From assembly GCA_008933995.1 (NCBI GenBank), contig WARS01000027.1:744001-808000 (forward strand): DNA of 64,000 nt, in the 5' to 3' direction. Below the pieces are notes generated by a model. It did not search any database. It was not told where the DNA came from and saw only the letters and a program-made list of their open reading frames with translations. A program made the position numbers and the translations under genes. Shown here in pieces: positions 11,215 through 23,709 of this stretch (its first letter is position 1; the number at the start of each line of letters is the position of its first letter). The DNA is from Datnioides undecimradiatus. Taxonomy: Eukaryota > Chordata > Actinopteri > Lobotiformes > Datnioididae.

Positions 11215-11340
11215 TATTTCACAGTGCAGTGATAGTTTTCCCCCCCGTTTCCAGTGTTTATGCTGAGCTAAGCTAACCAGCTGCTAGCTGTAGCCTGTAT
11301 GACACGTAGCAGTTAGCACATTTCCTAAAAAATGCTAAAT
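11215..11340 (+). repeat. 'GCTAAGCTAA' dispersed repeat
   Basis: CCCCCGTTTCCAGTGTTTAT, then GCTGAGCTAAGCTAACCAGC, then TGCTAGCTGTAGC. This order of words is a very common percomorph interspersed repeat. A copy in the opposite orientation lies at 49070-49165. Confidence 0.7.
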
Positions 11341-11420
11341 ATTTAAGCTGTGGGTCTGCTGTAACAGTCACTCAATCAAACCTAAACGTCACATGCATGC
11401 AAGCCGCCGTCTTGTGATTT

Positions 11421-11441
11421 GTGTGTGTGTGTGTGTGTGTG
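11421..11441. repeat. (GT)10 microsatellite
   Basis: Pure GT run. First of four dinucleotide arrays within 750 bases. Confidence 0.98.
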
Positions 11442-11646
11442 GAAGACAGTCAGGAGTCCACAGCTGTAAACCCGGACCTTTGCGCCACTGTCGCCCGGCA
11501 CCACAGATATAATCGATTAGCGTCGGCGGGCCATTGTCTGAAAAGTCACTGCCGTCCTCTGATAGACAGACACACAGCGCGGCGAACTTCACAAAAACAC
11601 ACTCAAATGTCAGGGGTTCAACCTTTTGTGCGAGCGCGAGGTGCCG

Positions 11647-11648
<2 letters not shown>
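11442..11648. other. CpG-rich spacer
   Basis: Short CpG-bearing sequence between two TG arrays. No feature recognised. Confidence 0.3.

Positions 11649-11684
<36 letters not shown>
11649..11684. repeat. (GT)18 microsatellite
   Basis: Uninterrupted GT run of 36 bases. Confidence 0.99.
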
Positions 11685-11688
<4 letters not shown>

Positions 11689-11933
11689 GTTTGTGTCGGA
11701 AGTGGAAATCAAGCGGCCGATCGCAGGGCAGCGGCCTTAACGGCGCGAGAAAACGAGTTATGACTGGCAGAGAGTGATTGAAACGGGGCTGAATAGGAAG
11801 TGCTGTTGTTTGATAGCGTGCGTCTCCGGTGTGTGGTACCTGTCACTAATCCATCACACCTATTGATCCTCTGAGACCGAGAGAGCAGTTGGACACAGGG
11901 GAGAGAGAGAGAGGTAGAGGAGTGTTTCTGTCT

Positions 11934-11975
11934 CACACACACTTAAACACACACTTACACACACACACACACACA
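11934..11975. repeat. Interrupted (CA)n microsatellite
   Basis: CA runs separated by TTAA and TTA interruptions. Opposite in strand sense to the TG arrays on either side (11649 and 12125). A short GA run precedes it at about 11901-11913. Confidence 0.95.
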
Positions 11976-12124
11976 GAGGTCTTGCCGTCCTGTTCAGAGG
12001 TGTCTTTGTGTGCCATTCATCTGTCTACACCCATCGATCCTCAGCTGAAATATACGACTGTTTATTCACATTCAAGCCACAACAGCAGCCTGCTGAAAGA
12101 CGTATTGATTTTGCATGGCTCTGC

Positions 12125-12153
12125 GTGTGTGTGTGTGTGAGAGAGTGTGTGTG
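12125..12153. repeat. (TG)n with a GA interruption
   Basis: GT repeats interrupted by GAGAGAG at about 12139-12145. Confidence 0.95.
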
Positions 12154-12929
12154 CATGTGCACGTATGTGGGTGGTTGGTAGGAGGAGCAGGAAACTGTGT
12201 ACTTGGGTCTGAACAGAGATCTGGCTCCGCTGTGAGCTGCGAGCAACAGAAAAAGGAGAATATTTAATACATTTGACAAACATTTTCTCAGTTCGGTCGC
12301 CTTTATTTCATTTCATGCTGCGTCTTCTTCAAGTATTGACACTTTTTTGGGCCGATGTTGACATGAGAAATGTTTGGCGTCGGCTACTTTTAAAAGCCGA
12401 TCCATTTCCTGTCCGTTCTGTATCCGAAGCCGCTGTGCTCCGGGTTCGCCAGCCGTCAGAAACACCGCATCGCGCTTCATTAAACCAGTGGAACTTGTAT
12501 TTCTGCTGCACGACGCGGCAAACGAGTGAGCAGGAGAGTGACACAAACAAATAAAACACCCAGAGGTTTGGGTTAATGAGCGAGCGCGGAGGGTTTTGTC
12601 TCTATTGCGGCAGAATTTGTGCAGGTTGACGGTGACAGCCTGTTAGCTGCGTTGCCGTCGGGTGAAAACTTAATTTGTACTCTTTTTACAGTGTTTTGTT
12701 CATCCTTGAAATATAAAGATGCTGCAAAAACCTCTCTTTAAAGAGATTTATCGCCCAAACCGGCAGCTTCCCTCAGCTTTAAAGACCTTTTCTGCATCGA
12801 GTTTCGGCTCATTGCTGAGTCGTCCAACCCACAACTCTCATGGTGGCGTTTTAAGCCGGAGCGAGCAGCTGCTGCACGGCCGACAGACACAGTTGGCGCC
12901 TAGCTGGTGAACACAGCGTAGGATTTGAT
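12154..12929. other. Non-coding sequence, nothing recognised
   Basis: Several overlapping 60-90-codon frames on both strands near 12270-12560 contradict each other and carry no known motif. No repeat match. Confidence 0.4.
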
Positions 12930-13230
12930 AGAAAAAGCAGTGGGACACCTCCCTCAGGAGTTGGTTGAGACCAAAACGGAGCTAAAACAGAGTGAATACT
13001 GAGCTTTGAAGTCATCAGATGACTGGAAACACGAGTCCAAACAAAGGTGAATGTTGTTTTCTAACAGAAATGATGTAAAAGTTCATCTTAAAGTGCGACG
13101 ATATGCCAGAGTTTTGCTCACAACCTGTGTCTGCTGCCCCCAAGTGGCCGAAAAATGAGTTACCACAGGTTTAAGAGTCTGTAAGCGGCATGAAGGCCAA
13201 TGTTTGTGTTTAAATCGAGACGTTTTACTG
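12930..13230. repeat. Probable dispersed fish repeat
   Basis: AAGCAGTGGGACACCTCCCT, then GGAGTTGGTTGAGACCAAAA, GATGACTGGAAACACGAGTC, TTTTCTAACAGAAATGATGT, and a TGCCCCCAAGTGGCCGAAAA tail. I recall this succession of phrases as a repeat recurring in percomorph genomes. There is no second copy in this window, so the call rests on recall. Confidence 0.5.
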
Positions 13231-13843
13231 TTCAAAACATAAAATATCAGAGCTCTGTGGTGGAAAAACTGCTTAATTACACAACTGCATGACACAGTGA
13301 ACTTAAAACTAAAATCTGACTGTGCACACGTTAACGGTGTGAGACACTTTTAAGTACAACCGTTACAGGTTTGCATCCACATACATGTTTGTATGTTGTT
13401 GTTTGTCATTTTGTGCATTGTGGCTTTGCGTTTTCAGCCAAAAAGGTACGATATCCAGAATAATTAGGCTAAAAATGAGCCTGGGGCAAAGAAATTTGGC
13501 TCAGATTATATAAAAATAGATATATTTTATAGTAAATGTGAATTCTAGCTGTTTGCTAGGTTTGCAAGATGAAAAGCGTACTAGGAACATAAATAAGTAA
13601 ATAAGTAAGTTTGGACTGAAAATACTCAACATTAGAGGAGTGGACTGTTACGTAAGAGGGGATAAAACCCCTGAAAAGCCTCAGTGACATGAAGAAGAAG
13701 AAGAAGCCAGGCACCAAAGGAAAGACGGCTTTGACGGAGTGGTGGAGGTAAAGCCGGGTCAGAGGTCAGCGGGTTGATCGACGCCTGCTGTGTTGGGGTT
13801 AGACACCCACCATCTCTGTATCACTGTCCCACCTCACCTTCAC
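13231..13843. other. Non-coding sequence with a (GAA)5 run
   Basis: A short GAA repeat lies at about 13691-13706 and an AAGTAAAT tetranucleotide-like stretch near 13592-13608. Nothing else recognised. Confidence 0.45.
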
Positions 13844-13890
13844 CTCTCCCCCCTCTCTCTCCCTCTCTCCCCCCTTTCTCTCTCTCCCCT
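13844..13890. repeat. CT-rich polypyrimidine tract
   Basis: Almost pure C/T on the plus strand, with repeated TCTCTC and CCCCC blocks. Confidence 0.9.
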
Positions 13891-15076
13891 GTGGGTCTTT
13901 TGTAAGGTTATTTCCGGCCCGGCAGAGCCCCTTGTTTCAGCATGTTGACCTTTAAAAGTGAGTGATGGCGGTTCTTATTGTCTGTAAGGCAATAACTGTC
14001 TGGACACAGGTAATCTTCACTATGCTCGTGTCAAATCGAGTTTCCTGCACGAGTCCGCTCCCCCCGCCTCCCCCCTCCCATCACACGCACAGTCGAAACA
14101 CACGCTGGTAAACAACAGAAGCGCATTTCAACCTCCGACGCGCGCACGCATGCTTAGAGAGCCGCACTCCATAACTATCAGGAGCACTCAAAGGCAGCGG
14201 GGGACGGCGTGGTGTAAAGGTCAGAAATCTCAGCACCTGCATGGAAAGGTTAAAGGCAGAGCTCGAAATAACCCCCCCATGCCAGGGCACGAGTGCAACT
14301 GCCGTCATCACGGCCCCATGATTCATCCCGTGTGATGTCCTCTCCTGTCACATGACTCCAAAAACCCCAGTTTTGCGTCGCTGTCGTCAAGCGCCACTTG
14401 AAAGACGGAAGCGTTCGGACGCGTTAGAAGTGCTTCGGGATTGGGGGCGAGGTGTTTACTGACAGTTTAAAAACACGTAAATATGACAGTCATATACAAT
14501 GTATATAACAGTTTATTCAGGGACTCTTGTTCTAGAAGTTTCTAGTTTCGTTTGGTCGTGATGACCTTTGAACTCGCCCAATAAGGAGCAGCAGTAAGAC
14601 TGAAAATCCTTTTGCTGTGTTCTCTTGAATGTCAGCGTTAACACCCCGGCGGCGCGCGCAGTTTGGGTGTTTTGCAGCATTTCACTGACTGATTCTCAAG
14701 GAGTAATTTGGACCGGCGTCACGGTGGAAAACTGTATTTTAAGCCCTTTCACTGCCGGTGACATTTCTGCTGCAAAATTACTTGAAAATTTTCTTAAATT
14801 TTTGTCCGAAATGTTGTTTTTTTTTAAAATGAAAATGACCAAAATTCAAGTGTGTATCAAGAAAAGATTGAGCAAAGCTACAATAAGATGTTTTTGTTGA
14901 CAAAAACACAAACTTTGTTCATAATAATGATAAAATATTCAGTGTTCCTTGAATTTAAAATTACACTCTGGTGGACAAAGACATTTCTGCTCATCAGTGA
15001 GTCATTTAGAAATCACTGCTTTAACTCAAATGTGACATCAGGGTCATGTCAGACTCGCGTCAGTGTCATATCAATT
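13891..15076. other. Non-coding sequence, nothing recognised
   Basis: Mixed sequence, AT-rich from 14750 on. No repeat, gene or motif cluster stood out. Confidence 0.4.
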
Positions 15077-15175
15077 GGTTTTGGACTTTAAATCAGACAA
15101 AACGAGCAACTTAAAGATGTGTTCTTTGAAATTGCGATGGGCGTTTTTCCGTATTTTCATTAATTTGATAGAGTT
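15077..15175. repeat. Old 'ATTAATC'-type repeat fragment (middle part)
   Basis: GGTTTTGGACTTTAAATCAG, ACAAAACGAGCAACTTAAAG, then GAAATTGCGATGGGCGTTTT and a TTCATTAATTTGATAGAG end. This corresponds to the central and right part of the repeat called at 5465-5600, again from memory. Confidence 0.6.
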
Positions 15176-17753
15176 GACCCTAAAATATCAGAAACATTGG
15201 TAATTACTTAATCTGAGTATTGCTGAGTATGTAACCAGGACTTTTAAGCTCTTATATACTAATCAGACATCCGTCTAACGCGACAAAACCAGGGGCACAT
15301 CCTAGTCCCTGTGTCCTAAACAAACGATGCACGTCCTTGTGCGTCAGCAGAGAGACGCAGGAAGACGTCTGGGTGCATGGAGAGGTACGAAGCATCTGGC
15401 TTCAGCTCAGCAAGGCTGCAGTTAGCATCTTTTACTAACGAGCAGTCATTGTTTTCATTTCAGTTTTGAGCTTGATCAAGCAGCTCTGGGTGGCTAGAGT
15501 TAAGAAGACCTCAACCCGTGGTGTAGGCATCACGTATCCATCGGTGTTATCCGTGGGAATCAAACCTCTCGTGCTGTCACTGTTACCTCCTCGCTCAGGG
15601 CTCCCCCCCTCCCCCCCACCCTTGTCTTCCTCCCCCACCTGCAGGTATATCTCTGTTAATCTCGCTGCTGAACTTATTTCACAGTCGGGCCTCCGACGTG
15701 TCAGCCTGACTGAGGAGGGAGAAACGAACGTGGCACCCGTTACAGCGAATCTGCAGAATCTCCGCTCTGACAAAACAATCTATACACACTCACATCACCT
15801 TTCATTTACCTCAAGGCGTCAGCGCTCGCTGTGTGTTGAATCGCTGTGCCTGCTCTGATCAGTTCTGCTTACTCGATGACTGCTGAGCGCACGGCAGCCT
15901 GCAGACGCTGCGAGACAATTTAACGGCTTACCACGCGCGTTATCGTCTCAACAGCTACGATTTGACGCTTAATGTCTTAAACGGACTGAAATGTTTACCT
16001 TTGATTGATTTCAACCAATGCATTTTTGTGTATACGTGTGTTTTTTACAAAGTGAAATAGTAGTTTGAGCGCGCCTGCTGCAGTTTAGGCGCCATATGTT
16101 GACGATGCTGCGACGCGTTTCCTGGTGGAATTGGGCCGTTTACGTGCTGCGTTCATTTATGTTTGAACAACGTTTTGATTGTCTCCGCTGCTCCTCACCC
16201 TCTGCTGTAACACTCCAACACACACAGCCTGATTTTCTAATGTCATCCTCATTGTTAAGCGCACTTCTGCACATGTCCTTCCTGCTTTTATGACATTTGG
16301 TGCATCCAGGAGACGGGTTTCGCCGGGGCGTCATACCAAGCTCCATTTATACAATCATGACTGGAGCGCAAGCTTACGTTATAGCAACCAAATCTCAGGA
16401 AAAGTATCTTTACTTCAAGTTACAGTTTTGTTTTTGCTCGTATATGAGTGCAGTATCCTGTTTCTCTCGTTAGAAATGCAATAACGGCAGCAGCCGCGTC
16501 GCTGTGACGTGAGTTTTCTTCCTCAGGCGCCGTGATTGCTCTCGAGCCAAACTCCGATAACCCTGGGAAGACACCGACTGGCGTTGAAACCATCGCACTT
16601 TCTGGGTTGAACCTACTTCCAGATTCTGGTTTAACTGCCAGTGTGAACACAGCCTGAAACATCCCTCTCATTGCTGATCAGCGCTGCATTGCTGGGGCAT
16701 GTTAAAGGGCTTTGTTTTTATATTTATTAACATTGTTTTCCGTCTGTGGATTAAAATGAAACGACTTTTCAGCAACTTTGTGTCTCAGTTCGCGTACAAC
16801 AGCTCCGGCTCTTTTAAATAATAAAAAACAGGGGTTATACATCTTTTTCGCTCCACTCTCTGAGCTACTATTTAAAATTAAATAAACATTTGAGCTTTAC
16901 TTTGGCTCAGTGGCAGCGTGGAGAGAGAGAGAGTAGAAAACCCTCATGTGAAAGCAAGGCCAAATATTTTACAAAACTCTTGACGGAGCTAATGATGAAA
17001 CTTCCTAAAGCGGTTGAAAATGCAAGGGCAGCACTTTCATCTCTTATTTTTTCCTCCAGTTGGGATCAAAAAGCGCTGTCACCGTCCTCTCTGTGAACTC
17101 GCCCTCAGACACCGGCGCTGAGGCCTGCGGAGAGGAAAACGAGGAAAGGAGGTCGTTTTGCTCCAGATTCACAACGAAGCACCTCTGCCAGTGAGTCGGT
17201 GGCACGTATCCTCCCGTTGCTGAGCTCTGAATCGCTGGTGTCGACAAAGTCAACGTCCCCTTTTTTCACTTTTGGCCCGTTGGTACTGAAACTTTGACAG
17301 TTTTCCTCCACGCTGACCGAAATAAGGGACACGCCTGGTTGATTTCAAAGCAGACAGAGCGTCCCGCTTCTCTTGCTTTAATGCAAAAACTGATATTTTT
17401 GAAGATCCAAGCGTGATAATTATCTAAGTGCTGGTTCAGACTGATTTCTTATGCACGGAGATGCTTTTTTTGCAGCTTGTGAGCGGCACAACAAAAGCAT
17501 TGGGGATGATAAATGATGAAAAACGCAGTTAGAAGATGAGTTCAAGGGTGCGTGGAGGCTGAGTGCGTTCGTTTTGCAGCGCTGTGTTTGCAGAAGAAAG
17601 CTGCACCTTTAAGAGCATTTGAGGTACTGAGGCTTCTGTCTTCGACTCCTGTGTCTTCCTCCCACTTCCTTTTATTACACGCCTGCTCCCTTGTCACACC
17701 ATCTTTTACTCTCCGCTTCATAAAGAGCAGCCTCTGTTTTGCCCGACTCAAAC
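15176..17753. other. Non-coding sequence, nothing recognised
   Basis: About 2.6 kb without recognised repeats or genes. The longest frames (15435-15773 and 15466-15858) are opposite-strand overlaps through a C/T-rich segment near 15590-15640. 16860-17100 and 17530-17750 are also mixed sequence with no clear motif clustering. Confidence 0.4.
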
Positions 17754-17767
17754 TTTTTTTTTTTTTT
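17754..17767. repeat. Poly-T run
   Basis: Fourteen consecutive T. Confidence 0.95.
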
Positions 17768-18399
17768 GGCCATTCTGTTTTCAACCTCCTTGTCTCTTGA
17801 TCAAGCTCCTTTCATCTTTGGCCCTTTCGGCGAAGTGCGCGCTCGGCGGCAGCCGCGGCGGTTTGCATGCACACGCGCTCATATTCAGAAAAGGTCACGG
17901 ATTGGGCCAGAGCCATCACACACCTCGGCACAGATCTGTCTGATTGGCTGTATTCACACAAGGTGCCCCGCTGCCCCCGAAATAACCTCGGGCTGGTGTT
18001 TCAAAGAGCGCTGAATCGTGTTCCTGCAACAAAATGCTGAGAGTCGCTGTGCACCGCTGGGTTCGCTTGCATTTTATCAAATGTTCTTGTTCAGTAAAAG
18101 CTTTTAAATATGGCTAAAGTTCATTTAACTTAGATTCAAAAGCTTTAACGCTGCTGCGTCCATATTTCCGTAAGTCTTAGTCTGTATGTTCCACAATCAA
18201 AAACATGATGCCAAGTTCAGAAGATGGTTTTATCACTTTAAAACTTCTATAAATTAACTCTGATTGAGCAATAAACATCATATTATTAGCCTGATAACAA
18301 TATGGAACGACATTAGCTTTTGGTTGGAGTCGGTTTTCTGTAGACTTCCTTTTACCTCTTGTTTTGGTCTCTACCCGCACCTGAAAATGTCTTTTTAGC
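17768..18399. other. Non-coding sequence, nothing recognised
   Basis: A CpG-rich patch at about 17825-17880 gives way to AT-rich sequence. No repeat match. Confidence 0.4.
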
Positions 18400-18600
18400 T
18401 GCCAAATGCTAATGTTTGATCAACAGCTAGAAGCTAGAACTTGTGTCGTCATAGCAACCAGCTGCATATGAAAGCAGGCAGCAGTAGAGTCAGTAATAAC
18501 GGTATAATTGTTGGCCATGAAACCTAAACAGTGATGACACTATAAAGATATTTAATGTTGGTATAAACATTGATTAATGCAGCTTTAAAATCAAAAGCAG
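18400..18600. repeat. Possible dispersed repeat (weak)
   Basis: Words such as CAAATGCTAATGTTTGATCA, CAGCTAGAAGCTAGAAC and TAAACAGTGATGACACTATA resemble short 'gctagc/gctaat' repeats common in fish. No second copy was found in the window. Confidence 0.3.
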
Positions 18601-20340
18601 TGAATCTAATTAGAAAAGTCATTGAATGAGAACCTTTAGCAACAAAAGTTATTTATACCTAAAGATTAAAACTTAATATTCGAACATATTAACTGTGAAA
18701 GTTTGACATTCTCTCAGCTCTGTCACAGACCGTGCACGTTAATCTGCATTTCAGCAGTTTCCACGTCTTTGTTAATGTGCCTGTTTATACGATTACACTC
18801 AGGAGAAACATTAAAATCTGAGCTTTGTAGGATTTTTAAAATCTAAAATTAAATGTATTGATTTAATTCTTATTTTAAGGAGAACGTATTTGTAGTGAAG
18901 TTGCAGTTTCAGCTCATGATGATACGACAGATAACGAAACAAATCAGTACATGGCAGGTTTTCTGTAAAACGCTGACACTGAGGTAAGTACGAATAAACG
19001 TAGTCACTGCTGCGTTTTTGGCATCATGTAAGGTCACACGTGTGTTTCCTCTCTGCAGGCAGACAGCGGCGCAGCGACGGAGATTTGATGCCAGCTACGC
19101 TCGTTACGCTAGCAAATAAGAGCAATAAACACAGAAGATGCACCAGATGTCAATAATACTGTCATTAAGAGAGGGACGAGGGACGAGGGAGGGAGGGGGA
19201 CGTCGGACATAATGAAATAAATGAGTACTATGAAACAGTAGATGTTGCGCAGCACTGTGTGTGTGTGACACTGTCGGCTGCTGTGTCACTATCGGTAAAA
19301 CTTTATTCAAATCATGCACAGCGACAAATGTGAAATATGTGCATCGTTAAGACTCACAGCGTGCAGATTTGATCAGTTAGGAGCCAAAATGTTCGGAATA
19401 ATCGTATTTAGCTTTGATGTTTTTCCTCTAATCTGCGCGACAAAGGTCTCTGAAACGCTCAGCGACAGCCGAGGCTGCGAGGAACCGGATCCGCATCAGT
19501 CCCAGTCCTGCTCAATTAACATGTGACGCACTGTAAGGACAGCGGCGATCAGTCTGAAGACCACGTTTGACACCGGCTGCAGAAGGTTTGAACCACAGGA
19601 GTCTCCACACGGTCTTTCACAGCAAATAAAGCACAAAGCGAGATGCGTTTGTTACCCCCCCAAACACCACACACACACACCTCCCGCCCCCAGCCCCTAG
19701 CCTCTGAGTGACGCCTCGCCTGCCTGCTCAGCCAACAAAGTGAGGCCTTTGCACGATAAAGTTCAAAGCAGGATTATTAAATTAGAGAAAGACAGAGAGA
19801 CAGAAAGAAACTGACACAGACATCAAACAGAGAGAAAAGGCCTTGTGAGGGGGAGGACTCAGCGGAGTGGAAGTGGTGCCAACTTCTGAATCGGCGCTCT
19901 GAAGAAAACAGTCCCCATTTCCTTGCCCACACAGACACACACACAAACCCACCACCCCCACCACCACCACCACCTTTGTGATGTATCTGCCATGATGGGG
20001 AAGAAAAGAGAAGAAGACACAGCGATGGTTTTTAATCTTCTGTGACTGTTGGCATCATAAAAGTCGGTGTCTTTGCGGCCTCTGCGTGGCCTTGCAATAA
20101 CTGGGCTCGTCTCGGCTTGTTTTTCTGTTGTTTTTGAGGAAAAAGAGCGGCTGCCACAGACACAAACAGCCAGACGGGAGAAGGAACAGGCGTCTGATGC
20201 CTTCAAAATGTTGATTTTTAAGGGAGTAAACATCTCTGTGTTCGGCGCGATCGGCTATTCGGTCCACTTTAGTCGGAGCGTAATGAGAGAAGCGAGTCTA
20301 TTTATCATGCGTCCATTTAGGGGTCTGTCTTTGATTAGCA
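18601..20340. other. Non-coding sequence with short simple repeats
   Basis: AT-rich up to about 18990. Short GT/CA and purine-rich stretches lie near 19170-19200, 19256-19268, 19670-19680 and 19782-19840, and a CCACCACC run near 19950-19975. No coding or RNA feature. Confidence 0.4.
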
Positions 20341-20770
20341 AGGCCTGATGGAAATGGGATTTACTCAGCACACATTAAAGCATAGGTAAGCACAGACCAT
20401 TAGGCCTGCAGGCCTCTTAACACAACTCAACTTAGTCCCCTAACAAATTAAGCACAAATGTATCATCAGCTCTGATGCAGATTTAAAGAAGCAGTTAGTC
20501 GAATCAAATAGCGCCCAAATTAACGGCTGTTATTCAAATCTGGCACTTAAAAACTGATGCCGGGATTAGATCGTATCACAAAGAGAAGATTCGCGTGCAG
20601 ATAAGAGCAAAACCGCAGGCTTTTATCAGATGAATATGCAACGTCTGAGCGAATCTGCAGCATTCGTGGTCATTGTCATCAGTGACCTATCGCTGGAAGA
20701 TGCAGAGCTATAAATAGCCCTCTAGAGGCAGGTTTCTAAATGGAGACTTCACATCTCCTTGACAGCTCCG
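20341..20770. promoter_or_regulatory. Candidate conserved non-coding element
   Basis: A 430-base non-repetitive block. It holds the perfect 14-bp palindrome AGGCCTGCAGGCCT (20402-20415) and CTATAAATAG (20708-20717), which fits the MEF2 consensus exactly and could also act as a TATA box. CTCTAGAG follows at once, and many AT-rich words (ATTAGGCC, AAATTAACGG, AAATTAAGCAC) occur. It has no transposon or microsatellite content. Enhancer or silent promoter is inferred, not shown. Confidence 0.42.
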
Positions 20771-21684
20771 AACCAAACATGAGACATCTAGCACACGTTT
20801 TTCTTTTTTGTGCTGGCTTGATCTAATGCTAACTGATGTGGATCATAGTGTCTGTCACGATCCGTCTCTCCTCTCCGAGTTTAAAGAGGCAGGCGAGCCA
20901 AGCAGGCTTCCACTGAGAAACTCCACGCATGGGGCCTCGTCCTCTAAACTACACCGCTGGGAGCGAGAGAGTAGTATGTTTCGTTTGAAGGCAAAAAATA
21001 GCCGGTGACATCTACTGGCTCTTTTTGAAGTGAAGTTGCATGCCGTTGCGTAGCTCGGAGTAAATCTGGGGAGACACCTAATCATTCTTCTGCTTCATCC
21101 TCGTGCTCGTCTCCATACAGAAATATATCCTGGAGTGTACATTCAGAGGGAATCGTGTGTTGACACGCTGTGCATGCGTGTGCCTGATCTATATATACGT
21201 TGTTTTATTGTTACAAGCATGTACAGTGCGGCAGACGTGCAGCGTCCTATGCTGCTCTGCATCAATGCAAAGAGACAGGTGGAGAAACCAGGTTTAATAT
21301 CACAGCAGTAGACTTTGCTTTGTCTTCCACCAACCACTAGGGGCAAGTAGGTGCACCGGGGAAACAGTGGGATGATGTGGTGTTGGTGACATCATCCCTA
21401 GGGTTGTAAAAGAGACTAGTTCAAACTTGGTTTCTGGGCAGAGTCACAATTCATAAAAGGAATTCACAGATAACAACAATGTTGATGTGAAATGTGTTGA
21501 TTTGTCAGGCAAAAAGCGAAAAGGTTTCAGGTGATGATCATTGAGGAGAAAGTGACTTCTGTGCATTACTCTGGCATATAGAGGTGCCCAGTTCTAATTA
21601 AACATTTAGATTTCCAGGTTTGGAAACTTGGAAGCCTTAAACACCAAGTCATTGCCGCCATCTTGAGCTGTTTTTCAAAAACCA
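20771..21684. other. Non-coding sequence, nothing recognised
   Basis: Mixed sequence. ACCACTAGGGGCA near 21335 recalls part of a CTCF core but lacks one G of the G run, so it is not called. Confidence 0.35.
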
Positions 21685-21708
21685 TGTGTGTGTGTGTGTG
21701 TGTGTGTG
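21685..21708. repeat. (TG)12 microsatellite
   Basis: Pure TG run. Confidence 0.98.
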
Positions 21709-23709
21709 GCTTCTATCTCAGTAGCAGCAGGGTTAAATGATGGTTGCCATGGACAGTTTCATTCTGATTTTAAGGCCTTACAGAGGCCCTAATGGTGCTG
21801 CTGGTGATCTACCAAGGTCTGGTTGTGCCCTGCTTTGTCACTGACTTGATTTGATTGCTCTCCACTTATAAAAGCAGGAGCACAGCCAAATTCACACAGT
21901 AAATGTAAGTGCTCACCGTAATACGCTGAGATCTGGGTTCATTTGAGCAGAGCTTTTACCTAGAGGAGCTTGCAGAAAGAAAAGAATCAAAGGATATGAT
22001 TGCAGGAAGTGCCATCCAAAGCCGGATAAGAGGGAGTCCACTGGAGGATGGAGGCATTATCTAAATGAGCCATCATCTTTAGCTTTAGCGTGGAAGAGAA
22101 AAGGAGAAAAAAGATCGAAAACTCCAAGGTCAGTGACCCGAAACTTTGCTCAGTGATATTTTATTTGTAGTTGGGAGTTGGACTGCGTACCCGGCATAAC
22201 CCCAGCTGCAAAAATAGGTAGATGAGGACTAGGAGCATGTGTTGTGGGAGAGGGGAAGCAGAGGGGCCAGTCTGATGAGGACGCTTAATGTCAGCTTCGC
22301 GTTTGTGTCCAGTTGAGAAGGCACAGCCGGCACAAAGGCCAAACAGAGATGTGTCTTTCCAACCGGTGGATCGCGGTCACCTCCCACCAGTGGGTCATAC
22401 TTTTCCCCTACACACAGAGGAGAACTGGAATCCAGATGGCAGCTGGTGTTGACTGTACAGCAGACAGATGCAGGAACCAAACCTTGGCAAAGAGTTGGTG
22501 TGAAAAGGAGGAATATACAGTATTATAAACAAAGATATAAAAATTAAAGTTTATAGTTTGTCTTACTTCAAAACACAAACTAAAGGTCTTCTCAGGACAC
22601 ACGTTTTGTTCTTTAGAAGCATAATCTATAGAAGGCCTACCCGAACCCTATACAGAATTAGCTTTGTAGTCATTCGAGAGTTACAAGAAGAAAATCAGAA
22701 CTTTTCCAAAACAAACCCTTTTATATAGTAAGAATCTAAAACTGGGTTTGATTTGGACTGACCCAAATAGGGTGGAAACACCCACGCTGGCTGCAGGGCA
22801 ATGCTCCGCCAATTACTGAGCATTCGCGGTTAAGAAGAGCAGCAAAACGTGTCACATCCAACCCCTAAAGAACACATTTTCCTGTTGCAGTGATTATAAC
22901 GCACCACATCAAAGCCCATGAGTATACACATGAGACCAGGAATATGTCAGGACCTACTCATCCTGATTGGACTGAATATGATTTGGACCTGGCCTGCCTT
23001 TGGTGTCCTGGATTGGGTTTCAGTCCCTAGGAAGTGAGCGCATGCGCCAAAAGTTTGGTATTTTCAGTAAAAATGTGCAATTTTCTCAAAATCAACTAAT
23101 TTTTGGTCAATGTCAGAGGTCCAGAGCAAACATCAATTATCTTTTCAGCGACACATGTTCAAGTTCAAGACTCAGTGTTTGCATGCAACCATTTACCTGA
23201 AACTGGACCCAAAAGGTGTAGTTGGCAGATGGAGACCCTAATCTCAAATGTTCTTTTGTCAAGTTGCTGTAATATCACATTTGTGGTGTAGTATTCAGTC
23301 TCAATCTCAATAGCTACATCTCCACATCATTGGCGACAGACCTGCCGCTCTCTGCCTACCGGTAAGCTAGTCGATGTCGCAATCAGCCAAAAACCGAGGC
23401 CGAAGCCGCTCAGACAGTTAATCCATATTTTGATTCAGATATTCATCCAGCTAGTTTTATTATTTTAATTCTGGGATCTATGAGTTTGAAGCCGATAGCA
23501 GACAATTGGGTTGAAACCACAAAACAAACCACTCGCTCCTGCAGTTAACGTCACCGTGACAATGATGGCAAACGGTAAATGCGCCACACGCCTCAGGAGA
23601 CACCAACATTTTATTGATCAAAAGCAAATATTCTCTATACTTCTCATAATGTGAAGTACCTACCGGGTCCTGATCGAGTCGCAGTTCGGGTCCTCTTGCA
23701 GGTCTTGCA
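21709..23709. other. Non-coding sequence, nothing recognised
   Basis: Two kilobases of unassigned sequence. TATAAAAG occurs at 21868-21875 but without supporting downstream coding or CpG context. Parts of 22700-23700 look like decayed interspersed repeats but could not be matched. Confidence 0.4.

Noticed and set aside
21331-21350. CTCF-like ACCACTAGGGGCA
   Set aside because: Lacks a G of the core and the flanking consensus.
21868-21875. TATAAAAG as a promoter
   Set aside because: AT-rich background makes the word common. No downstream exon or initiator context.
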